A stretch of DNA of 47,695 nucleotides from the IMG/VR virus record IMGVR_UViG_3300017714_003053, positions 1 through 47,695 of that record; one strand, 5' to 3'. A program made the position numbers and the translations under genes. This document shows positions 23,051 through 32,443 of this stretch, in pieces. Under the pieces are notes generated by a model, which saw only the letters and a list, made by a program, of their open reading frames with translations, was not told the origin of the DNA and did no database searches. Source of the stretch: a virus. Position 1 is the stretch's first letter. Each line of letters begins with the position of its first letter.

Positions 23051-24076
23051 ATGTCTTTAGGTAAAGTAGGCTTTGCTTGTAAATATTTACACCACGATCA
23101 AACTCAGAAGAAAAAAATCCTAGAAGAACTACAAAGGCCACTTACTGAAAAATGTACAACAGTGGCATGGTTGAATAGACAGCATAAAGATGTAGCTGAA
23201 CAAAGACTATGGGACATTATGGTTCACAATAGTCAAGCAGTATACAACCTAATAGAATATGTTGGTAGCTTACCAGAACAACAACGAATGGTTAGACTTG
23301 GCAGTAATCAACTGCCTTGTGCTACCCAAGAAGATTGGCGATATTTTTGGAAGAGAACTGACGTTGTTGATTATGCGGCTAAGTACTATAGTAGAGCAGG
23401 TGAACTTGCAAGACAACTAGGTGTACGTGTTAGTATGCATCCTGGTCAGTTTACAGTACTAGCAAGTGATAATCCTGAAATTGTAGAACGTAGTATAGAG
23501 GAGTTTGAATATCATGCGAATATCATCAGGTGGATGGGCTACGGTAAGAATTGGCAAGACTTCAAGTGTAACGTCCACATCTCCGGTCGTCAAGGTCCAG
23601 CCGGTATTAAAGCCGTCCTTCCAAGATTGTCTACAGAAGCAAGAAACTGTATTACTATTGAAAACGACGAAAACTCGTGGGGTCTCGATGCCTCACTTGA
23701 ACTTGAGAAGGAGGTAGCATTAGTTGTCGACATACACCACCACTGGGTTCATAGTGCCGGAGAATATATTACTCCAAGCGATGACAGAATTAAACGTGTT
23801 ATTGATAGCTGGCGGGGTGTTAGGCCTGCTATGCATTATAGTGTTAGCCGTGAAGATTATATCGGCACGGATAGACCAGGACATAAACCAGACTTTCAAG
23901 CCCTTATTGGGCAAGGATACAAAAAAGCCAAATTAAGAGCCCATAGCGACTATATGTGGAATACAGCCGTTAACGAATGGGCTGGAACATTCCGTAAAGA
24001 CTTTGATATCATGGTAGAAGCTAAAATGAAGAATTTAGCTAGTATACCATTTGAGGAGCAAACAGCTCTTATTTGA
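23051..24076 (+). CDS. uvsE: UV-damage endonuclease UvsE
   Basis: 341 aa, the normal length of the UVDE family, which nicks DNA next to UV photoproducts. The TIM-barrel metal site is visible: SMHPGQF (about 138-144), NVHISG, TIENDENSWG with the catalytic Glu, DIHHHWVH and AHSDYMW near the C-terminus. This suits a sunlit surface-water phage and also occurs in cyanophages. The stop TGA overlaps the next GATAAATA. Confidence 0.92.
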   Translation: MSLGKVGFACKYLHHDQTQKKKILEELQRPLTEKCTTVAWLNRQHKDVAEQRLWDIMVHNSQAVYNLIEYVGSLPEQQRMVRLGSNQLPCATQEDWRYFWKRTDVVDYAAKYYSRAGELARQLGVRVSMHPGQFTVLASDNPEIVERSIEEFEYHANIIRWMGYGKNWQDFKCNVHISGRQGPAGIKAVLPRLSTEARNCITIENDENSWGLDASLELEKEVALVVDIHHHWVHSAGEYITPSDDRIKRVIDSWRGVRPAMHYSVSREDYIGTDRPGHKPDFQALIGQGYKKAKLRAHSDYMWNTAVNEWAGTFRKDFDIMVEAKMKNLASIPFEEQTALI

Positions 24077-24082
24077 TAAATA
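24075..24082 (+). promoter_or_regulatory. Late-type promoter GATAAATA
   Basis: It overlaps the uvsE stop. Predicted start near 24088, giving a 15-base leader with AGGAG before the ATG at 24103. It opens the long late cluster of head-targeted proteins. Confidence 0.7.
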
Positions 24083-24102
24083 CTACAAATAGGAGACATA
24101 CA

Positions 24103-24441
24103 ATGAATGAAATTCAAAGATTAAAAGAGCTTTCAGGTATTATAAATGAAGCCCCTAAACCCATCGCAAAAATAAGTCAAGATGAGTTTATTGGCTGGAA
24201 ATACTCAGATCGTGATGATTTAATAAGTCTAGGACATACTGTAACAGATTCATTAAAAGTAGATGGTACATATACCCATGATTTAAACAAAGAATGGGAA
24301 CAAACTGGTTATATACATTTAGCTATGATACAAAATTGGGACGAAATTAAAGCACAGATTCCAAATGAAGATTTAGAACAGATTTTAGCAGACGAAGAAA
24401 TTGAGTCACCAGCAACATGGTTAGACGTAGATTGGATATAA
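24103..24441 (+). CDS. Predicted head-packaged protein, unknown function
   Basis: 112 aa from the ATG at 24103 (AGGAGACATACA upstream); an in-frame ATG 10 codons earlier lies in the promoter and is rejected. It starts MNEIQRLKELSGIINE followed by AP, a helical N-terminus ending in I-N-E, which fits a T4 gp21-type cut site. The mature part is acidic with WDEIKAQIPNEDLEQIL. No family recognised. Confidence 0.6.
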   Translation: MNEIQRLKELSGIINEAPKPIAKISQDEFIGWKYSDRDDLISLGHTVTDSLKVDGTYTHDLNKEWEQTGYIHLAMIQNWDEIKAQIPNEDLEQILADEEIESPATWLDVDWI

Positions 24442-24442
24442 T

Positions 24443-25705
24443 ATGAAATTTAATGATATAGATCAAATACCAGAAGCAGGCGATATAGTAGGTTTAGAAT
24501 TTGGCGATGTAATGATTGAATCTAAATTTGTAGAATATTTAGATGATGGTATTGTAGTAGAAATGGCTCCTAAAGGCGAACAACTATTAAAAGAATTCTT
24601 ACCTCTTATACCTGCGGCAGTATGGGCAGGCGGTGCGGCTTGGAGTGCATATGATGCATGGCAGGCAAAGAAAGCATACGACAGAGGTGAAATCACAAAA
24701 GGTCAATTAGCAGGAAAAATTGGTACTGATGCGGCACTTACAATTATAGGTGGTGGTATAGCAAAAGGTGCAGTAAAAGCAACCAAAGCAGTAGCAAAAA
24801 TGTTTAAGAAAAAACCAGATGTAAAAATTGATACGCCAGATGTAAAAATTGATACACCAGCAGTAAAAGCAAAAATTGATACACCAGCAGTAAAAGCAAA
24901 AGTTGATACACCAGCAGTTACAGTACCTAACACAGTAGCTAATAAATCTTTAACTAAAACACAACGTGATGCATTTTCTGGAACAGGTGGAGCAGTAGCA
25001 GGTAAGACAACTAGTAAAGTAGTTAAAAAGAAAGCTGATGATATTAAAAAGAAAACTCCAGTAAAGAAAAAGAAAAAATTTGGTAAAGGTTTAGGCGGTA
25101 GTGGTTTACCTAATCAAACTATAGATACTAATTTAGCAGGTGTAACGCAGAAATATGGATTTGGTGGATTAAATGCTTCTGTACAATACGAAGATAAAGA
25201 TGAGCCATCATTAAAAGGCTTTGATGCAAAAACACAAGCAGAAATAGTAAAATTAAAAGCACGTTATCCACAAGCTGAAAATTTATTATCAGCATTACTA
25301 GCAGATGTTGCGGCATCTAAATCAAGTGGACAAAATACTGATCACAGACAAGATATTAAATTTAAAGATTTAGAAAAACGTTTATATGATTTAGAACAAA
25401 AACTAAATTCAAAAGTTACTGAAGAACTTACTGAAGCGGAATATCAAGGACGAAAAGTTAAACTAGGCAAACCAATGCGTGGTGATGTTAAAAAGTTTAA
25501 AGTATATGTCAAGGACCCTAAGACTGGAAACGTTAAGAAAGTTAACTTTGGACACGGCGGAACAAGTGCTAAATCAAAAGGTGAAAAGACTATGAAAATT
25601 AAAAAGTCTAACCCAGCAAGACGTAAAAGTTTTAGAGCAAGACACAACTGTGATAATCCAGGACCACGTACAAAAGCACGTTACTGGTCATGTAGAGCTT
25701 GGTAG
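24443..25705 (+). CDS. Predicted head protein with Lys-rich repeats and basic Cys C-terminal module
   Basis: 420 aa. It begins MKFNDIDQI, then a strand-rich segment. A hydrophobic region (about 54-70 and 93-110) is followed by repeats of (K)xDTPAVKAK (125-155) and very basic stretches (KKKADDIKKKTPVKKKKKFGK). The last 85 residues carry a module I know from marine T4-like phages: KLGKPMRGDVKKFKVYVKDP ... RRKSFRARHNCDNPGPRTKA, ending YWSCRAW. The two cysteines and dense positive charge suggest DNA contact in the head. Enzyme activity is not evident. Confidence 0.65.
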   Translation: MKFNDIDQIPEAGDIVGLEFGDVMIESKFVEYLDDGIVVEMAPKGEQLLKEFLPLIPAAVWAGGAAWSAYDAWQAKKAYDRGEITKGQLAGKIGTDAALTIIGGGIAKGAVKATKAVAKMFKKKPDVKIDTPDVKIDTPAVKAKIDTPAVKAKVDTPAVTVPNTVANKSLTKTQRDAFSGTGGAVAGKTTSKVVKKKADDIKKKTPVKKKKKFGKGLGGSGLPNQTIDTNLAGVTQKYGFGGLNASVQYEDKDEPSLKGFDAKTQAEIVKLKARYPQAENLLSALLADVAASKSSGQNTDHRQDIKFKDLEKRLYDLEQKLNSKVTEELTEAEYQGRKVKLGKPMRGDVKKFKVYVKDPKTGNVKKVNFGHGGTSAKSKGEKTMKIKKSNPARRKSFRARHNCDNPGPRTKARYWSCRAW

Positions 25706-25707
25706 TT

Positions 25708-25905
25708 ATGGATATTGAAAGACTAAGAGTATTAGCAGGAGTAAACAAATCTGTTGCTGAATCTCCTGAAGGATCTAACATAAGTATTATTGGATCTGAA
25801 AAAGCAAAAATTCAAAGAGAACGTAAGATTAAACCAGGAACAGACGAATGGTTTAAATTGTGGTTTTCAAGACCACATCTTACTGGTGAAAAGCCAACAA
25901 AATAG
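25708..25905 (+). CDS. Small predicted head-packaged protein
   Basis: 65 aa from the ATG at 25708; a TTG three codons earlier overlaps the previous gene. It starts MDIERLRVLAGVNKSVAE followed by SPEG; V-A-E fits a head-protease site. The rest ends with FSRPHLTGEKPTK. Function unknown. Confidence 0.55.
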   Translation: MDIERLRVLAGVNKSVAESPEGSNISIIGSEKAKIQRERKIKPGTDEWFKLWFSRPHLTGEKPTK

Positions 25906-25916
25906 GAGACAGCATA

Positions 25917-26303
25917 ATGGGTACCGAAGCCCTTTTACTTTTTGCACTGATGTGTAAACACGCAATTTGTGATTTAGCAATTCAGTCATTTAGAACACCA
26001 ACCGACAAATTTAAATACCTCAATAAAGGTTTGCATATACATTCATTAGATCACGGAATAGGTGCGTTCATTGTACTACTATTCTTTATAAACCCGTTGT
26101 ACGCCGCTGTATTTGCGTTTATTGACTATATTTTCCATTGGCATATTGACTTTATTAAAACAAATATTACTAGAAAATATGGTTGGTATAAAGAAGGCAA
26201 GGCTTTTTGGAGATTACAAACTTTAGATCAAATGGCTCACTATGCGACATATGCTCTAATAGTGTATTTGATATTTAAATGCTCGTTATGTGTAATTAGA
26301 TAA
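25917..26303 (+). CDS. DUF3307-like membrane protein
   Basis: 128 aa, three to four transmembrane segments. Conserved polar positions of the DUF3307 family are visible inside them: CDLAIQS, H-x-H-x3-DH (about 41-47), FHWHIDFIK (75-83) and LDQMAHY (101-107). The family's role is unknown; the His/Asp pattern in the membrane hints at a metal site. Its stop TAA lies within the next late-type promoter. Confidence 0.75.
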   Translation: MGTEALLLFALMCKHAICDLAIQSFRTPTDKFKYLNKGLHIHSLDHGIGAFIVLLFFINPLYAAVFAFIDYIFHWHIDFIKTNITRKYGWYKEGKAFWRLQTLDQMAHYATYALIVYLIFKCSLCVIR

Positions 26304-26306
26304 ATA
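26299..26306 (+). promoter_or_regulatory. Late-type promoter GATAAATA, leaderless layout
   Basis: The octamer ends five bases before the ATG of the 1233-aa gene at 26312, and it overlaps the preceding stop. No ribosome binding site fits between them. Confidence 0.65.
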
Positions 26307-26311
26307 CAGTT

Positions 26312-29300
26312 ATGCGTATAAACGAAGTAGATAGAGAATTAACTCAAACCGAACTAGATCAGCTCGAAACCTTTGCAGATAGATTATTTGCAAAAGTTGG
26401 TATTGATGTAGAATTTACACGACATTTTTTAGATAGAGTAAATGATGAACGTAATGTAAAACAGATTACGGCAAGTGAGCTGACTCGTTTATTCAAACAA
26501 GAATATAAAAAATGGGGCAAAGATATTGTCAAACTTGGCCCAGATGCTGAAGCAGTACTAAAAGATTTAGCAACAGACGTAAACATACCATTTGCTTTAC
26601 GTTGGGACAATGCAAACAACGAACTAGATCTAATTGCTAAAACTGTAATGCGTAAACAAGATTTTAAAACCAGCAATCAAGAGTTTGCTATAGAGGAAGT
26701 TGTTCCTATGCTTTACCATGCAACATACAGACCTTTCCTAGAAAGTATTATGAAGAATGGTTTAGGCGGTAGTGGAGCTCAAACGCAATGGGAAGATAGT
26801 AAGCCGGGTTATGTATACCTTGCTAAAGATCCAGAGATTGCTAGTAGCCATGCAGAAGCAAATGAAGAAGTACCAGATGAATACATTGACGACATTGTTG
26901 TGTTGAGTATAGATGCTAGTCAACTAGACCAGGATAACCTAGAAAATGATCCAAATGTACAAGATGATGATAGTACACTAGCATACAAAGGCATAATACC
27001 AACCAGTGCATTTAGTATACAAGAATCATATAAATTAAGCAATACACAAAGTAAATTAGTATTTGAATCTATACAACAACTTAACGAAGCAGGACCAGCC
27101 GCAATAGCAGTACCAGCTGGTATAGTAGCATGGCAGGCTTATTCAGCCTACAGATATTCAAAAGCGGCATGGTGGGTAGCTCAAGGCGCTTATGCAACAG
27201 CAACAACAGCCGCGGCATATATTGTTGCTAATGAAGCTGACTTTAGTTGGCTTGAGAGAAAAATGGCGGCATCAGCTTTATTAGCCTATGAACTATGGGA
27301 TAAAGTTAGAGGTGTAGAAGATTTAAGTAATGAGATAGTAAGTGATACTAATGATAAATTAAATTCAGAGCTAGTAGCAGGTACTGAAGTATTAACCAAA
27401 CAAGCACTCGAAACTAATAGTATAAGTGCAGAAACAGCAGAAATTATTGCTCAAACTAATGCGGCGGCAGATAAAATGAATCAGCAAATTGCTGATGGTG
27501 TTGATCCAGAAACTATTGCTAAAGATTATGTAGCTTCTTTAGTTACAAATAAAGCGGCAGAAGAAACTGTTAAACAAATAGCAGTAGTAAGTCCAGAAGT
27601 AGTATCAGCAATACAGACAGAGTTAGAAAATAATTATCAAGATGCAAGTGGGCAACGAGCATCAGAAATTGCCGCACAACAAAAAGCAGTAGAATTAGCA
27701 CAAGCAAAAGCAGATGCACAGACAAAAGCAAGTGATGCTAATCTAATAGCATTGGCAAATAACGTAGCAAAAGCACAAGCAGATGCTAAAGCAACAGAAT
27801 TAAGTGATAAAAAATTAATAGCACTTGGGCAAACAGTAGCCCAAGCAAATGCAGATGATAGAGCAACTAAAGCAAGTGATGAAAAGTTAATAGCACTTGG
27901 TAATGCAGTAGCCCAACAACAAGCAAGTGATGCACAAACAAAAGCAAGTGATGACAAATTAATAGCACTTGCTAACAAAGTAGCGGCCACACAAGCACAA
28001 CAAGCTAATGACAAATACCAAAATGATAAAATAGATGATATAGCAACCAAGTCAGATGCGGCGGCTAAATCAGATGCACAAACAAAAGCAAGTGATGCTA
28101 ATCTAATAGCAAAAGGTCAAGCATATGCACAAGCACAGGCAGATGCAAAAGCAAAAGCAGATGCGGCGGCTAATGACAAATATCAAAATGATAAAATAGA
28201 CAATATAGCAACCACATCAGATAATAATTTTGTCCGAGATTTAGAAAAAAATCCTTTACCAGTAGCTGACTTTACGCCAAAAGATATTACAACTACTGGA
28301 GATACAACAGTAAAAGAACCAATTAAGGTTGGAACTCCACCATCTGTAATTGTACAGCCAGAAATTCCAGCAGTAGATTATCCTGATACAAATATAGGAA
28401 CAAACGTAGTAGACAAACCAGTTAATATTCCACATGATAGAACAAAAATACTAGTTCCACCATTTGTAGCAAATCCTCCTAAGATTGACACAAAAGCTAT
28501 TAGTACTGCTAAAGTAGATGCAAAAAATAAAAAAGGTGGAAAAAGAAAAGGTGGCGATGGTAGTATGATGGGATACAATGATTTATACAAAACAAACTTA
28601 TATAAATGGACACAACAGTATGGAACATTTGAAAATGACAAATTAAATAAAATGTTACTTGGTGAAAACAGTATTAGTACTAGAGTTAGTAATACAAGAA
28701 ATAAAACTGGAAATGGTACAAATCAAACATTCAGTAAGTATATAAGCAAGACTTCTGATACAGGCGGTACATCGTTAAGTAAAGTATCAAATTTAAATAA
28801 GACAGCCAATGGAACTACAGGTACTACTACAAAAAGATTTATAAGACCAGGAGGAAGTGGAACAAATACAACATATGACCATGGAACTGGAAAAGTTACT
28901 AGAACTAATGTTCAACTAAAAGGTCCACAAAGCTGGATGTATGATAAAAAGTTAAACTCGTCAGTAACCAAAGAAGCTCAAGCAGTAGCAGGTGGAAAAG
29001 TACATAAAAATATTACAGGGCATAACTTAACTTGGAAAGGCGTTAAACAAGAAAAAATAGATTTTGAATTAATTAGTATTGATAATGCTACTAAAAGTGT
29101 TAAGTTAGGAATACTTAGACCAGAAGAATTTGCAGGTGAAGTAGCTAATGTATCATTTAAAACACTTCGTAGAGGACCATTTGTAAAAACAGAATTAAAT
29201 GAATCAATTATTATGGAAGGCGGAGCAATGCCAGGCGTTGGTGCAATCCATATAGATGAAATAAATCCAACACTAGAACAACTAGAAAAATCATTAGGAT

Positions 29301-30013
29301 TAGATCTAAAAGATTTTACATTAGGTAGTGTAGGTAAAAGACAGTTCAGTGGAGACATTGATGTAGCGTTGAATCTCCCACCTGAAGAACTTCCAGCGTT
29401 TGTTGAGAAGCTTAAAAAGAATCCGTTGATTAAAGATATAGCAAAGTCAAGTGTTATAATGACAAAAGTACAAATTCAGAACTTTGATAAATCTAAATCA
29501 GATGGAAGACCACGTACAGGATTTGTACAAGTAGATTTCATGCCAGGTGATCCGGGTTGGTTAAAAACTTACTTCCATTCACCAAGTGAAGATGAATCAA
29601 AATACAAAGGTGTATTCCGTAACGTAATGGTAGCTACTATGGCCGCAGTTCATAATAGAGATGATAGTCAAGCTGAAGTAGAAGATGGAAGACCTTTAGA
29701 AAGTAGACGTTTTATGTGGAGTCCCACAGATGGATTAGTACGTGTTCTACGTACTCCAGTTCCAGCAAAAAATGGTAATGGTTATACCAAAAAGAACCAA
29801 AATAAAGTTATAGACGGTCCATGGAAACAAGCTGATGAAATCGCAAAACAACTTGGGTTAAATAGTGCAAAGGACTTAAACAGTTTTGAATCATTGTTAG
29901 ATGCAATGAAAAAGAGCTATACTCAAGAAGAACAGAAGAAAGTCATTGATAATCTAAAAGATAGTAAAGTAGTCCAAGATATTGGAATACCAGACGAAAT
30001 TAAAGATCTCTAA
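26312..30013 (+). CDS. Giant multidomain head-effector candidate: ART-like plus nucleotidyltransferase-like
   Basis: 1233 aa starting MRINEVDREL. Domain 1 (about 15-125) has FTRHFLDRVNDERN and KTVMRKQDF, a module I know from marine T4-like phages. Domain 2 (about 130-250) looks like an ADP-ribosyltransferase fold: LYHAT (134-138), the GYVYLAKDPEIA strand and VVLSID. Then come a hydrophobic segment (260-310), an Ala/Gln/Lys coiled-coil repeat region (about 440-635) and a low-complexity linker with KKGGKRKGG. The C-terminal domain (972-1233) has GS at 1005-1006, GDID at 1014-1017 and VDF with D1075, the pattern of nucleotidyltransferases. T4 packages its ART Alt in the head and injects it; this protein may be the counterpart. 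Activities are predicted only. Confidence 0.7.
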   Translation: MRINEVDRELTQTELDQLETFADRLFAKVGIDVEFTRHFLDRVNDERNVKQITASELTRLFKQEYKKWGKDIVKLGPDAEAVLKDLATDVNIPFALRWDNANNELDLIAKTVMRKQDFKTSNQEFAIEEVVPMLYHATYRPFLESIMKNGLGGSGAQTQWEDSKPGYVYLAKDPEIASSHAEANEEVPDEYIDDIVVLSIDASQLDQDNLENDPNVQDDDSTLAYKGIIPTSAFSIQESYKLSNTQSKLVFESIQQLNEAGPAAIAVPAGIVAWQAYSAYRYSKAAWWVAQGAYATATTAAAYIVANEADFSWLERKMAASALLAYELWDKVRGVEDLSNEIVSDTNDKLNSELVAGTEVLTKQALETNSISAETAEIIAQTNAAADKMNQQIADGVDPETIAKDYVASLVTNKAAEETVKQIAVVSPEVVSAIQTELENNYQDASGQRASEIAAQQKAVELAQAKADAQTKASDANLIALANNVAKAQADAKATELSDKKLIALGQTVAQANADDRATKASDEKLIALGNAVAQQQASDAQTKASDDKLIALANKVAATQAQQANDKYQNDKIDDIATKSDAAAKSDAQTKASDANLIAKGQAYAQAQADAKAKADAAANDKYQNDKIDNIATTSDNNFVRDLEKNPLPVADFTPKDITTTGDTTVKEPIKVGTPPSVIVQPEIPAVDYPDTNIGTNVVDKPVNIPHDRTKILVPPFVANPPKIDTKAISTAKVDAKNKKGGKRKGGDGSMMGYNDLYKTNLYKWTQQYGTFENDKLNKMLLGENSISTRVSNTRNKTGNGTNQTFSKYISKTSDTGGTSLSKVSNLNKTANGTTGTTTKRFIRPGGSGTNTTYDHGTGKVTRTNVQLKGPQSWMYDKKLNSSVTKEAQAVAGGKVHKNITGHNLTWKGVKQEKIDFELISIDNATKSVKLGILRPEEFAGEVANVSFKTLRRGPFVKTELNESIIMEGGAMPGVGAIHIDEINPTLEQLEKSLGLDLKDFTLGSVGKRQFSGDIDVALNLPPEELPAFVEKLKKNPLIKDIAKSSVIMTKVQIQNFDKSKSDGRPRTGFVQVDFMPGDPGWLKTYFHSPSEDESKYKGVFRNVMVATMAAVHNRDDSQAEVEDGRPLESRRFMWSPTDGLVRVLRTPVPAKNGNGYTKKNQNKVIDGPWKQADEIAKQLGLNSAKDLNSFESLLDAMKKSYTQEEQKKVIDNLKDSKVVQDIGIPDEIKDL
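27713..28213 (+). repeat. Repeats in the coiled-coil region of the giant gene
   Basis: A 39-base unit at 27713-27751 recurs at 28074-28112 with one change. A second unit of about 40 bases at 28010-28050 recurs at 28174-28213 with few changes. Further degenerate copies encode (T)KASDxxLIAL. They build a long Ala-rich coiled coil. Confidence 0.75.
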
Positions 30014-30042
30014 TTGACATTTTTCAATATATTAGTTATAAT
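30014..30042 (+). promoter_or_regulatory. Strong early-type promoter
   Basis: TTGACA (30014-30019) follows the preceding stop TAA directly. After 17 bases comes perfect TATAAT (30037-30042). The ATG at 30048 is only five bases on, so the transcript would start at or within a base or two of the start codon. Confidence 0.85.
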
Positions 30043-30047
30043 AAGCC

Positions 30048-31226
30048 ATGCCAGAAAAATACTGTATATACACGAATAATTTCACCTTTGTAGACAATGA
30101 TGGGTATGTTGCTTTATGTTGTAAAAACCTAAAGAACAAACTTCATCAATATCATATAAAAGACTACAAGTTGAGTGAAATATGGAATAGTCCTGAAATG
30201 CATAGCGTCAGGCAAGAAATTGCTAGTGGCGGAGAACCTATGGGTTGTTTTAAGTGCTATGATCCAGAACGTGATGGTGTACGTAGTTTTAGACAAAAAG
30301 CATTAGGTATGATCAACAAGGGTGTACCCTTTGAAGATGAAAAAATACACGCATTAGATCTAAGACTTGGTAATGTATGCAACCTTAGATGTGTAATGTG
30401 TTTTGCTGGTAACAGTAACAAAATTTTAAAAGACCATAAGCAAATGGCAGATCACTTTAATTGGAAAGAAGGTCGACTAGAAAAAGAAGCAGAAAAATAT
30501 CACAAAAGCAATTATGATTGGAGTGATGACGAACGTGCTTGGGAAAACATTATCACCAGTGTAGATAAAAATCTAAAACACGTTTATCTAGCAGGTGGCG
30601 AACCTTTTTATTTAAAAAACTTTCCAACAACTGTAGAACGTTTGGGGTCGTTAGCACCCAATGCTAGGTTTGTTATTAATTCAAACGGTACAAGACTATT
30701 AAGAGAAAAAGATCTAAAACAACTAAAAAAGGTTGAAAACGTATTCATTAGATTTAGTGTTGATGGTTGGGGTGGTGCAGATGAATGGATTAGACAAGAT
30801 ACAAAATGGGAAGAAAAACTACAAGTAATGGATCAGTATTACAAACACTTTAAATTAAGAGTTTGGGATGTTACTGCAAATAGTTTAGGTGTTAGACAAA
30901 TACCAAAATTAGTAGAATATCTTTGGGAGCATTATCCTGAAGCAAAAGTACAAATTAGACCCGTAGTAAATAAAACAGAAATATTGATGGAAAATATTCC
31001 TGATAAACTTAAAGCAAAGCCTTTGGAATTCTTTGAAAAATATAAACACAAACTTGAAGGTGTTGATCATGTAATTAATGAAATGCGTAAACCATTTAAC
31101 CCAGATCCTAACAGAGCAAAAACAGTTAAGCATTGGGTTGATTATTATGATAATACCGGTGTAGTAAAATTAGGTGACTTTGATCCAGAGCTTTCAGATT
31201 GGATCCAGAGCAATGGACAACAGTAA
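30048..31226 (+). CDS. Radical SAM enzyme with N-terminal twitch/SPASM-like domain
   Basis: 392 aa. N-terminal cluster cysteines are C6, C24/C25 and C67-x2-C70. The radical SAM core has C111-x3-C115-x2-C118 in GNVCNLRCVMC, and AGGEPFYL is the SAM motif. An INSNGT strand follows. Same design as the genes at 6977, 8154, 31213 and 44784. No ribosome binding site precedes the ATG, which lies at the predicted +1 of a perfect promoter. It overlaps the following paralogue by 14 bases. Confidence 0.85.
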   Translation: MPEKYCIYTNNFTFVDNDGYVALCCKNLKNKLHQYHIKDYKLSEIWNSPEMHSVRQEIASGGEPMGCFKCYDPERDGVRSFRQKALGMINKGVPFEDEKIHALDLRLGNVCNLRCVMCFAGNSNKILKDHKQMADHFNWKEGRLEKEAEKYHKSNYDWSDDERAWENIITSVDKNLKHVYLAGGEPFYLKNFPTTVERLGSLAPNARFVINSNGTRLLREKDLKQLKKVENVFIRFSVDGWGGADEWIRQDTKWEEKLQVMDQYYKHFKLRVWDVTANSLGVRQIPKLVEYLWEHYPEAKVQIRPVVNKTEILMENIPDKLKAKPLEFFEKYKHKLEGVDHVINEMRKPFNPDPNRAKTVKHWVDYYDNTGVVKLGDFDPELSDWIQSNGQQ

Positions 31227-32430
31227 TTTTTGCAGTATACCTTGGATACACTCAGCGACTAAAACAAACGGTGCAAGTAGAGTATGTTGTTTAATGAGCA
31301 ACTACGAGCAAGGCAGTGGCGGTCAAACAGGACACAACTTCAAAACAGATACTATAGAAGAAATACACAACAGTGAATATACTCGTAATCTTCGTAAGAA
31401 GTTCTTAAAGGGTTATAAGCCAATAGAGTGTAATACGTGTTGGGTTAAAGAAAAGAATGGTGGTCAAAGTAGACGTATGTTTACTAACAGGATGTACAAG
31501 CATCTAATTGACTATGAGAAAGCATTAAAGATCACAAAAGAAGATGGAAGTACAGAACAAATGCCTGTATATTGGGATTTACGTTTTGGCAATCTATGTA
31601 ACTTAAAGTGTGTTATGTGTGGACCACAAAGTAGCAGTATGTGGTACAAAGATTGGGCTCATATGCATGACACAGATCATTTTGAAGACTCTGGCGAAAA
31701 AATATTTTTTAAAAATAAAGGAGTTGATAGTGATGTATATGATTGGTATACAAGTAGCAACTTCTGGGAACAAATGGAAAAGAATATAGATCAACTAGAA
31801 CATATATATCTAGTTGGTGGCGAACCTATGCTCATAGAACAACACTATGTATTCTTACAAAAGCTAATAGACAAGGGCGTAAGTAAAAATGTTACACTAG
31901 AATACGATACAAATATTACAAATGTACATCAAAGAGCTATTGAACAATGGAGTAAATTTAAAACATTGATGCTAAGAGTTAGTATTGACGATTATGGAGA
32001 ACAAAATAATTATATACGTTTTCCTAGCAAATGGTACAAACTAGATGAAAACATAAAACGTATTAAGGAACTAGTACCAAATACAAAAGTTGAAATAAGT
32101 ATAACTTGGCAAATGTTAAATGCATATACATTTTTAAATTTAGTAGATCATTTTAAAGATTATTATATTAATATTAGAATATTATCAGCACCAGAGATAT
32201 TTGATCCAAAACACCTACCAAAACAAGCTAAATTAGAGCTTATTGATATGTACAATAACTCTATATACAAAGATAAAATAAAGCATTTAATAAGCTATCT
32301 AACAAATAATTTAAACAATAATGAACTATTATATAACGAATCAGTAGATTTTCTAAACAGACTGGATGTTTTACGAGGTACAGATTGGCCAAAAACATTC
32401 AAGCAACTGCATAAATCGATAAATATATAA
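31213..32430 (+). CDS. Radical SAM enzyme with N-terminal twitch/SPASM-like domain
   Basis: 405 aa from the ATG at 31213. N-terminal C7, C25/C26 and C73-x2-C76; core C129-x3-C133-x2-C136 in GNLCNLKCVMC; VGGEPMLI. It is paired with the gene before it, as 6977 is paired with 8154. The pairs are more like each other in the core than in the variable C-terminal part, where substrate choice would lie. An upstream in-frame start at 31174 would lengthen the overlap without adding conserved residues. Confidence 0.84.
   Translation: MDNSNFCSIPWIHSATKTNGASRVCCLMSNYEQGSGGQTGHNFKTDTIEEIHNSEYTRNLRKKFLKGYKPIECNTCWVKEKNGGQSRRMFTNRMYKHLIDYEKALKITKEDGSTEQMPVYWDLRFGNLCNLKCVMCGPQSSSMWYKDWAHMHDTDHFEDSGEKIFFKNKGVDSDVYDWYTSSNFWEQMEKNIDQLEHIYLVGGEPMLIEQHYVFLQKLIDKGVSKNVTLEYDTNITNVHQRAIEQWSKFKTLMLRVSIDDYGEQNNYIRFPSKWYKLDENIKRIKELVPNTKVEISITWQMLNAYTFLNLVDHFKDYYINIRILSAPEIFDPKHLPKQAKLELIDMYNNSIYKDKIKHLISYLTNNLNNNELLYNESVDFLNRLDVLRGTDWPKTFKQLHKSINI
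32418..32425 (+). promoter_or_regulatory. Late-type promoter GATAAATA
   Basis: It lies within the last codons of the radical SAM gene. Predicted start near 32431, giving a 13-base leader with AAGGAG. Confidence 0.65.
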
Positions 32431-32443
32431 AAGGAGCATACTT

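Noticed and set aside
27637-28050. 137-codon open frame on the minus strand, Ala/Ser/Leu-rich
   Set aside because: It mirrors the Ala/Gln/Lys repeats of the giant gene at 26312; composition explains it.
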